Assembly (NCBI RefSeq): GCF_000341145.1
Contig: NZ_ANBE01000011.1
Coordinates: 1-44,384, forward strand
Direction of reading: 5' to 3'
DNA from: Nocardiopsis xinjiangensis YIM 90004
Lineage (GTDB): Bacteria; Actinomycetota; Actinomycetes; Streptosporangiales; Streptosporangiaceae
DNA length: 44,384 bases
The notes under the pieces are model-generated. The model was not told the DNA's origin and made no database searches. It saw only the letters and a list, made by a program, of their open reading frames with translations. The position numbers were made by a program, and so were the translations under genes. Numbering within the stretch: position 1 is the stretch's first letter; each line of letters starts with the position of its first letter. Below, piece by piece: positions 38,720 through 44,384 of this stretch.

Positions 38720-39133
38720 TCAGTCCGACGTCGCCGCCGGCCTCTCGCGTTCGCGGCGATGGTACTCGGCCATGGCCTCGGGGGTGTTGAGCGGGGAGGG
38801 CACCCAGGTGGCCTCCCCTCCGGAGTCGCCGCGCTGGACCGCGGCCTCCTCCTCGCTGAGGTACTCCTCGGGGATGTCGAACTCACCGTCGCGGGCGCCC
38901 AGGACGAAGGCCTCCCACTCGGCGGGGGTGAAGAACAGGGTGCCCTTCTCCGGGGACTTGCCATCACGCACGGCCCGGAACCCGTCGTCGAACTCGGCGA
39001 CCTCGACGATGGCCTCCGAGCTCTCCTCGGACAAGGACGAGCGCATCCACACCGCATCGGTGGTGTCGTGCCACTTGGAGTTGCCCTCGGCCTCCGGCGG
39101 CAGCTGCCGCTCCCGGTCGGTCGACTCGGTCAC
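38720..39133 (-). CDS. DUF397 domain protein
   Basis: The protein has 137 residues from the GTG at 39133, where GGAGGAG lies 8 bases upstream; a longer frame lacks a site. The central segment (WMRSSLSEESSEAIVEVAEF, FRAVRDGKSPEKGTLFFTPAEWEAFV) is DUF397. That domain is usually encoded as a 60-80-residue protein beside an XRE regulator and works as its partner, as in the BldB/WhiJ-like systems of streptomycetes. Here it is longer, with N- and C-terminal extensions, and no XRE gene is in the window. It sits between tatC and the lipid kinase. Confidence 0.78.
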   Translation of the reverse strand: MTESTDRERQLPPEAEGNSKWHDTTDAVWMRSSLSEESSEAIVEVAEFDDGFRAVRDGKSPEKGTLFFTPAEWEAFVLGARDGEFDIPEEYLSEEEAAVQRGDSGGEATWVPSPLNTPEAMAEYHRRERERPAATSD

Positions 39134-39251
39134 AGTCGGTCTCCTCCGCATTCTCGCCCCGGGCCCTGCGCGCACCGGCGGGTCCCGTCGGGGATGGTCT
39201 GGTCGGGACCCGCGGGCCCCACCACGGGACCTTAGCGCGGTACAGGCCCGC

Positions 39252-40142
39252 TCAGGGGCGTTTGTCCTCTCTTCCGTCGGCGTCCTCGAACTCCTCCAAC
39301 GGGGAGAGGGTCTCGTCCAGCTCCGAGGGTGTCTCGTCGAGCTCGGAGAGCTCGTCGTCGTCGAGGCCGGAGGCGGGGTCGTTGCGCCTGCGGCGGCGGT
39401 CGTTGAAGAAGCAGAACAGCTCGGCCAGCTCGAAGAGGAGGATCAACGGGACGGCGAGCGCGAGCATGGAGATCGGCTCGGCCGGGGTGATGACGGCGGC
39501 GGCCAGGAACGCGCTGAAGATGATGACGCGGCGCCACTTGGCGATGGCCTCGTGGGTGACGATCCCGGCGATGTTGAGCAGGATGACCAGCAACGGCATG
39601 ACGAAGCCGAGCCCGAACATGCCCATCATGATGAGCATGTAGTTGAGGTACTCGCCGATGGTGAGATAGGGGTCGGCGTCCTCGGGCAGGAAGCCGAAGA
39701 GCATCTGCAGTGCCAGGGAGGTGATCGTGTAGGCCAGGGCGGCGCCGGACACGAACAGGATCCCGGCCAGGGGCGAGAAGATGTAGGCGTACTTCTTCTC
39801 GCGGCCGTGCAGGGCGGGGGCGGCGAAGGCCCACAGCTGGTAGAGCCACAGGGGTGCGGTGATCAGGGCACCGGAGAACAGCCAGATCTTGAAGGCGACG
39901 AAGAAGGCGTCGAAGGGACCGGTGACGATGAGGGAGCAGCCCCCGCCCTCCACGACCTGGGAGTCGGGCAGAGAACAGTAGGGCTCGGTCAGGAAGTCCC
40001 AGATCTGGTCGTAGACCACGAAGCCGACCACTGCGCCCAGCACCAGGGCGATCGATGCCTTGGTCAAGCGGTGGCGCAGTTCGCGCAGGTGCTCCATGAG
40101 GGGCATCCGGGCTTCCGGATTGTCCCGGCGGGGGGACCTCAT
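39252..40142 (-). CDS. tatC: Twin-arginine translocase subunit TatC
   Basis: The protein has 296 residues from the ATG at 40142; the longer frame adds a polar tail. TatC recognises twin-arginine signal peptides of folded proteins. Typical features are MPLMEHLRELRHRL at the start, six membrane helices, PFDAFFVAFKIWLFSG, and FGLGFVMPLLVILLNIAGIV. An acidic C-terminal tail rich in Asp and Glu (about 255-296) with a DE(T/L)xxELDET repeat is present. It is separated from tatA by a strong hairpin (40209-40233). Confidence 0.95.
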   Translation of the reverse strand: MRSPRRDNPEARMPLMEHLRELRHRLTKASIALVLGAVVGFVVYDQIWDFLTEPYCSLPDSQVVEGGGCSLIVTGPFDAFFVAFKIWLFSGALITAPLWLYQLWAFAAPALHGREKKYAYIFSPLAGILFVSGAALAYTITSLALQMLFGFLPEDADPYLTIGEYLNYMLIMMGMFGLGFVMPLLVILLNIAGIVTHEAIAKWRRVIIFSAFLAAAVITPAEPISMLALAVPLILLFELAELFCFFNDRRRRRNDPASGLDDDELSELDETPSELDETLSPLEEFEDADGREDKRP

Positions 40143-40208
40143 CGTGCGGTCACTCTCTTCTCCTCGGGGCCCGGGCGGAAGAGCGGATGCCCCTGCTGAC
40201 AACGGTCC

Positions 40209-40233
40209 GGCGCGGCGCCGTCGGCGCCGCGCC
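40209..40233 (-). terminator. Hairpin between tatA and tatC
   Basis: A perfect 11-base inverted repeat (40209-40219 with 40223-40233) with a 3-base loop, no U tract. It probably reduces tatC relative to tatA, or stabilises tatA mRNA. Confidence 0.6.
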
Positions 40234-40308
40234 CGTCGTCACCGCGTCTGGCTGCGGACACGGGGGTACGCCCGACACGGACCCGCCCCTTCTCGGCGGC
40301 TGGTGCTT

Positions 40309-40647
40309 TTAGTTGCCGTAGCTGTGGTGGGCGGACTCGCCGGACTCGTTCACGATGCGCTGGCCGGGAGGAAGCTGGCGGGGGTCGCGCTGGACGGGCT
40401 CATCGTCCTGGTCCTGGGTCTGGGCCTGCTGAGGCTGCGGCTTCTGCTGCGTCTCGGCCTGCTCCTGCCCCTCGGTCTCCTCGGCCTTGCCCTCGTTCTC
40501 CTCCTCGACCAGACCCTTGCTCTCGGCCTTGAGGATGCGGGCGCTGCGCCCCAGGGAACGGGCGAGGTCCGGGAGCTTCTTGGCTCCGAAGAGCAGAAGG
40601 GCCACGATCACCAGAATGGCGATGGTAGGTCCGTTGAACGGTCCCAT
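40309..40647 (-). CDS. tatA: Twin-arginine translocase subunit TatA
   Basis: The protein has 112 residues from the ATG at 40647, with AGAGAGG 7 bases upstream. A single membrane helix ([21 protein letters not shown] includes the family FGAKKLP hinge) is followed by an amphipathic helix ([14 protein letters not shown]). A long Gln/Glu/Pro-rich tail then ends in [13 protein letters not shown]. TatA oligomerises to form the translocation path. It follows the pafBC and small membrane genes, as in other actinobacteria. The tail is longer and more Gln-rich than usual. Confidence 0.95.
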   Translation of the reverse strand: MGPFNGPTIAILVIVALLLFGAKKLPDLARSLGRSARILKAESKGLVEEENEGKAEETEGQEQAETQQKPQPQQAQTQDQDDEPVQRDPRQLPPGQRIVNESGESAHHSYGN

Positions 40648-40713
40648 GGTTCTACCTCTCTGTGGGGCGCCGCCAAGCGCCGTCAATGGTACGCGCGTTC
40701 GGTCTCGGGGCCC

Positions 40714-40968
40714 TCACGTACGCGCGCCGTCCGGTCGTGTCCCGGCCGCACGTGACTCGGCACCGATCGCCCGGCCCTCCCCCGACACACGAGCCGTCTC
40801 TGTGGACAGTTCGCGCACCGCGCGCCCAGCTCTCACCGACAGGGCGGCGACGGTCACGGTCCCGAGGAGAACCGCACCGAACAGGACAGCGAGGACAATC
40901 ATGCCCTCAACCATATCCGGTTCACGCTCGGCTACGCTCCTCCCCCGGGGAGAACGGCTGGGGCTCAC
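40714..40968 (-). CDS. Small single-helix membrane protein coupled to pafBC
   Basis: The protein has 84 residues from the GTG at 40968, which overlaps the pafBC stop as GTGA, the sign of coupled translation. An ATG at 40914 would give 66 residues starting at the membrane. There is one hydrophobic helix (VEGMIVLAVLFGAVLLGTVTVAAL, cited as about residues 20-43) followed by a charged helix (RAGRAVRELSTETARV) and a Gly/Arg tail. It is TatA-like in outline (helix plus amphipathic helix) but lacks FGAKKLP, so I do not call it TatB. No family is recognised. Confidence 0.6.
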   Translation of the reverse strand: MSPSRSPRGRSVAEREPDMVEGMIVLAVLFGAVLLGTVTVAALSVRAGRAVRELSTETARVSGEGRAIGAESRAAGTRPDGART

Positions 40969-43016
40969 GTGGGCGACGAAGTGATTTCGACCGGCCCGGT
41001 GGAGGTTTGAACCGTTTCGTAGTGCTCGAGCGCCCGTGCGGCTTCACTGCGAACCTCTTCGGCCAGGGCCCCCGGTGTCACCACGTGCCCCTGTGGCCCC
41101 AGGAGCAACGCCAACCGCGCGACCCAGGCGGGTGCGGGGGTATGCAGGGTCGCACGCACGCCCCCGTCGGGCAGGTCGGTGACCGACTCGCACACGTAGT
41201 CCTCGGTGACCCAGCGGGCATCGGGGGCCAGTTCGAGAGTGATGACGGCGTCGGCCCCGGAGCGCTGCAGCACACCCTTGGACAGGTCGCGCCGGCCCAC
41301 ACCTTCGGGGATCTCGGCGGCGAAGGGCAGCACGTGCAGGTCCAGGACCCGGTCCAGACGGAAGAAACGTACGTCGCGGCGCAGGCGGCAGTACCCCTCC
41401 AGGAAGGTGTGGCCTCCCTCGACCACCAGGCCCATGGGGTCGACCTCGCGGTCGTCGACACGATCGAAGTATCCGTGCAGGTAGCGCAGGTGCAGGCGTT
41501 GGCCGTTCCCGAGTGCTTCGGAGCAGGTCGCGCGAACCTGTTCGGCGCGGGCGTCGTCCTCCACGCGTACCTGGACGGAGTCGGCCAGGTCGACCACGGC
41601 GCTGCCTGCGGCGTCGCGGAGTTTGCGCGCGACCCGGCGCAGGGCCTCGCTCTCGGGCACGCCGCTGCCCTCGAGCGCCTCCAGCAGGGACAGGCCCACC
41701 ACCAGGCTGGCGGCCTCGTCGGCGGTCAGGCGCAAGGGTTGGGCGAGGGTGTCGGCGTTGCCGATGATGATCTCGCCGGATTCCCGGGCGGCGTCGAGGT
41801 CGACGTCGATGAGGTCGCCGGGGGTGTACCCGGGCAGGCCGCACATCCACAGCAGCCTGAGGTCGTCGACGACCTGCTTCTCGGTGAGGTCGAAGTGCTC
41901 GGCGACCTCGGCCACGCGCACGTCCCGGCCCAAGGCGTAGGGCACGAGCATGAGCAGACGGCGCAGCTGATCGGAGGAGCGCGCCCCGCGCCCGGTGGTG
42001 TTGCCGTCCTCCCCGGCCCCGCTCCGTGCGGGGCCCGGGTCGGAGTCCTGGGTGCGTCCGGCGACGGCAGCCAGGTGCTGGGCCACCGCGGTGCGGGCCT
42101 CGGCGGGTTCGAGCACGGCCGCGTCGGCGCCGTGGGAGGCCACCCGGCCCACGAAGGTGTTGAGGTCGGTGTAGGTCAGGGTGAGGACGTCCCAGCCCGA
42201 GCCGTCGCCGCGTTCGCCGGCGACCACACGCTGGGCGTTGCGGCGCAGCCGGTGTGCGGTGTCGGTGCGTACCCGCAGGCGGGCCGTGCGTTCGGGTTCG
42301 TTGCGGTGCTCGGCGGCCACCGAGCGCAGGTCCACCCCTTCGGGAACGACCACGTCCGGCCCGTGGTCGAGGACCCGTACCCGGCCGCGGACCCGACTGA
42401 GCCGGAAGACCCGGCGGGCCCCGCGCAGCCGGTCGTGGCCGACCACGTACCAGTGGCCGCGCAGGTTGACGATGCCCCAGGGTTCCAGTTCCCGGGCCTC
42501 GGTGCCGGCGCGGCCGGGTTTGCGGTAGTCGAAGGCGATGGGCCGCCGGTCGCGCACGGCCTGCCAGACGGGGCCGAATGCGGGCTCGTCGGTGCGCATG
42601 GCGGGGGTCAGCCCCGGCGCGGCGCCGGGGTCGACCGGGACCCCGGCGGCGCGGAGCTTGAACAGGGCGTCGGAGGCCGCGCTGCCGAGGGAGGCGTGGC
42701 GCCAGGCGCGGGCGGCCAGTCCCAGGACCAGGGCCTCGTCCGGCATCAACGTGAGCTCGGCGAGCTCGTACTCGCCGCGCCGCACGCGGTAGCCGTCCTC
42801 TCCGCTGATCGCGTCACCGGTACCGATCTCGATGGGGATCCCGCTGTCGCGCAGTTCGCGTTTGTCGCGTTCGAACATGCGCTTGAAGGCGGACTCGGTC
42901 TCGACCTCGGTGTAGCCGTGCACGGTCTCGCGGATCTCCTGCGCGGTCAGGTGCCGCCGGGTCGACAAGAGGCAGATGACGAGATTCAACTGCCGTTCGG
43001 TCTTCTTGCGCGACAT
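40965..43016 (-). CDS. pafBC: PafBC: fused WYL-domain DNA-damage regulator
   Basis: The protein has 683 residues from the ATG at 43016. Two halves each have an N-terminal winged helix, a WYL domain and a WCX extension. The PafB half is about 1-325 (start MSRKKTERQLNLVICLLS, WYL region with HWYVVGHDRLRGARRVFRLSR). The PafC half is about 350-683 (QLRRLLMLVPYALGRDV at its start; HTFLEGYCRLRRDVRFFRLDR in its WYL). PafB and PafC are separate heterodimer partners in mycobacteria and naturally fused in several other actinobacteria. They activate the RecA-independent DNA-damage regulon, probably on binding single-stranded DNA via WYL. The adjacent pafA is not in this window on the upstream side. Confidence 0.95.
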   Translation of the reverse strand: MSRKKTERQLNLVICLLSTRRHLTAQEIRETVHGYTEVETESAFKRMFERDKRELRDSGIPIEIGTGDAISGEDGYRVRRGEYELAELTLMPDEALVLGLAARAWRHASLGSAASDALFKLRAAGVPVDPGAAPGLTPAMRTDEPAFGPVWQAVRDRRPIAFDYRKPGRAGTEARELEPWGIVNLRGHWYVVGHDRLRGARRVFRLSRVRGRVRVLDHGPDVVVPEGVDLRSVAAEHRNEPERTARLRVRTDTAHRLRRNAQRVVAGERGDGSGWDVLTLTYTDLNTFVGRVASHGADAAVLEPAEARTAVAQHLAAVAGRTQDSDPGPARSGAGEDGNTTGRGARSSDQLRRLLMLVPYALGRDVRVAEVAEHFDLTEKQVVDDLRLLWMCGLPGYTPGDLIDVDLDAARESGEIIIGNADTLAQPLRLTADEAASLVVGLSLLEALEGSGVPESEALRRVARKLRDAAGSAVVDLADSVQVRVEDDARAEQVRATCSEALGNGQRLHLRYLHGYFDRVDDREVDPMGLVVEGGHTFLEGYCRLRRDVRFFRLDRVLDLHVLPFAAEIPEGVGRRDLSKGVLQRSGADAVITLELAPDARWVTEDYVCESVTDLPDGGVRATLHTPAPAWVARLALLLGPQGHVVTPGALAEEVRSEAARALEHYETVQTSTGPVEITSSPT

Positions 43017-43296
43017 GCGACGCACCCGCTTTCCGCCCGTGTACCGACCTGTGGAACGAACCGCCGGGGATGTCGGCGTGCATGCCCGGGTCCGGTTCAG
43101 CAATGACGGTACCGTGCCGGGCACGATCCGGTGGCGCCGCGGCGAAGTTCGTCGGTTCCTGCCCCTCTGTCCGGGTTCGGCCCCTCTGACCGGAGGCGGC
43201 CCTGTGTGCTCCTGATCGGTGCGCGAGACGGCAACGGCGGCGGGCCCTGCCCGGCGGCCGGGCGCCGGCCTGCACCGACCTGGCGGGCCCCGGCGC

Positions 43297-44301
43297 TCAG
43301 GCCTGCAGCAGGGTGTCGGAGACGGGCGCCTGCCCGGGAACAAAAGCTCTGTGACCGCCCTCGACCGTGTGCGGTGAGGGCTGGTCGAAGAACGCGCCGG
43401 GCCGGAACATGGCCAGCGAGGTCGGTTCGGCGCGCACACCCTCGTCCACACACACCGAACCGGGTACGAAGACGGTCGCGTCCCCGCAGGTGATGCCCCA
43501 GGTGCGCCCCGGGCCGGCGGAGACGATCTCGCCGGGGGCACCACCGGGGACGTCGCTGAGAACGCCGTCGCACAGGGTCACCCGGACACCGCCGAACATC
43601 GCGAACGCGCCCGGGTAGGGGTCGGCCAGGGCCCGCACCATACGGTCGACGTCACGGCCGGCGGCGCTGAGGTCCAGGCGCCCGTCACTGGGACGGCGGC
43701 GCGGCCAGACCGAGGGGTGCCCGCTCTGGGGACGGCGGGGCGCGGACCCCTCCAGCAGGTCGTCGATGTACTGCACGAGGAGCTCGGTCTGGATGTGGCC
43801 CACACGTTCGTAGAGGCCGGTGGCGGTGATGCCGGGGACGAGGTCGAACCAGCGCTGGTCGACGATGTCGCCGCTGCCCGGTTCGCCGTCCAAGTGGAAG
43901 AGGGTGACGGCGCTGGAGCGCATGCCGCGCAGGATCGTCCAGGGGATGGGGGCGCAGCCGCGGCCCACGGGCAGAGGTGTGGGGTGCAGGCCGACCGCGC
44001 CCAGGGGCAATGCCTCCAGGGCGTGTTCGGGCACCTGTTGGGACCAGCCGGCCACGACCATGAGGTCGATGCCGTGCTCGGCCAGGGCCTCCTGGACCTC
44101 TTCGGCGCCCACGTCGGCGGCGCGCACGTGCGGCAGTCCGTGGGCGCGGGCGAGGTCCTCGTGGTCGGTGTAGCCGCACCGGTGGGCGAGTTCGGCCGGG
44201 TAGGACACCACCAGGGAGGGCGGCTTCCCCTGCGCGCAGAGTTCCTCCAGGGCCGGAACGCCCAGCCGGAGTCCGGACACGTAGCAGTACCGTCGCCGCA
44301 T
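43297..44301 (-). CDS. Formyltransferase-like protein with altered catalytic triad
   Basis: The protein has 334 residues from the ATG at 44301, with GAGGGGG upstream. Its length and order match methionyl-tRNA or sugar N-formyltransferases: an N-terminal Rossmann part, LHPTPLPVGRGCAPIPWTIL as formyl-folate binding core (about residues 105-124), and a C-terminal OB-type domain. The usual Asn-x-His...Asp triad reads Gly104-x-His106 and Gly142 (EPGSGDI where VDSGDI or LDTGDM is expected). Only His remains. It may be catalytically altered or serve a non-formyl role. It stands directly upstream of pafBC, with a 280-base gap. A normal fmt is expected elsewhere. Confidence 0.7.
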   Translation of the reverse strand: MRRRYCYVSGLRLGVPALEELCAQGKPPSLVVSYPAELAHRCGYTDHEDLARAHGLPHVRAADVGAEEVQEALAEHGIDLMVVAGWSQQVPEHALEALPLGAVGLHPTPLPVGRGCAPIPWTILRGMRSSAVTLFHLDGEPGSGDIVDQRWFDLVPGITATGLYERVGHIQTELLVQYIDDLLEGSAPRRPQSGHPSVWPRRRPSDGRLDLSAAGRDVDRMVRALADPYPGAFAMFGGVRVTLCDGVLSDVPGGAPGEIVSAGPGRTWGITCGDATVFVPGSVCVDEGVRAEPTSLAMFRPGAFFDQPSPHTVEGGHRAFVPGQAPVSDTLLQA

Positions 44302-44384
44302 GGTTCCCCCTCGACGTGCCTGAAAGCGTGGTCCGACTGTACGTACTGGCGGCTCCCGCGGTCTCCACGGACACGCGCGCCCCC

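Overview
The window is a contiguous piece of chromosome from a very GC-rich actinomycete. The evidence is mycothiol ligase (mshC), a PafBC-type WYL regulator next to tatA/tatC and a HelY-type helicase, a MsiK-type orphan sugar-ABC ATPase, an IdeR/DmdR-style iron box, a DUF397 protein, and strong third-position G/C bias with many GTG/TTG starts. A Nocardiopsis-like or other Streptosporangiales genus is my best guess, from style rather than any search. I see no rRNA, tRNA, CRISPR array, insertion sequence or prophage.

Layout. 1-4.5 kb: a minus-strand oligopeptide ABC importer operon (permease C, binding protein, permease B, ATPase start). 4.7-21.3 kb: mostly housekeeping genes. These are a small membrane protein, a HAD phosphatase, methionine synthase metH, a PAC2 protein, a GT4 glycosyltransferase, a short ABATE-domain protein, mshC, small hypotheticals, an NRDE/TANGO2 protein, a CtpE-like P-type ATPase, FxsA and apolipoprotein N-acyltransferase. 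21.3-23.1 kb: a 600-base non-coding gap with a cluster of GATC palindromes, then msiK.

23.3-31 kb is the accessory-looking part. It holds an S9 prolyl-oligopeptidase-like peptidase, a 35-residue very acidic peptide gene preceded by a good ribosome binding site, a strong hairpin, and a JmjC/cupin_4 oxygenase with a winged-helix C-terminus. Next come a TetR regulator divergent from a DrrAB-type ABC exporter with a clear operator, and an iron-box-controlled FhuF-like protein. The peptidase-peptide-oxygenase set looks like a minimal, possibly undescribed RiPP (ribosomally made, modified peptide) pathway. It is the main item worth following up.

31-44.4 kb, all on the minus strand: a Pro-rich membrane-anchored protein with a tandem repeat, an MFS transporter, a small conserved protein, panD, helY, a diacylglycerol-kinase-like gene, a DUF397 gene, tatC, tatA, a small membrane protein, a fused pafBC, and a formyltransferase-like gene that has lost two of the three usual catalytic residues. 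The pafBC-tatA-tatC-helY order is the conserved actinobacterial arrangement. The formyltransferase-like gene occupies the position next to pafBC where pafA often lies.

Several operons carry strong GC hairpins between genes whose products are needed in unequal amounts: binding protein/permease, tatA/tatC and peptide/oxygenase. These probably set expression ratios.
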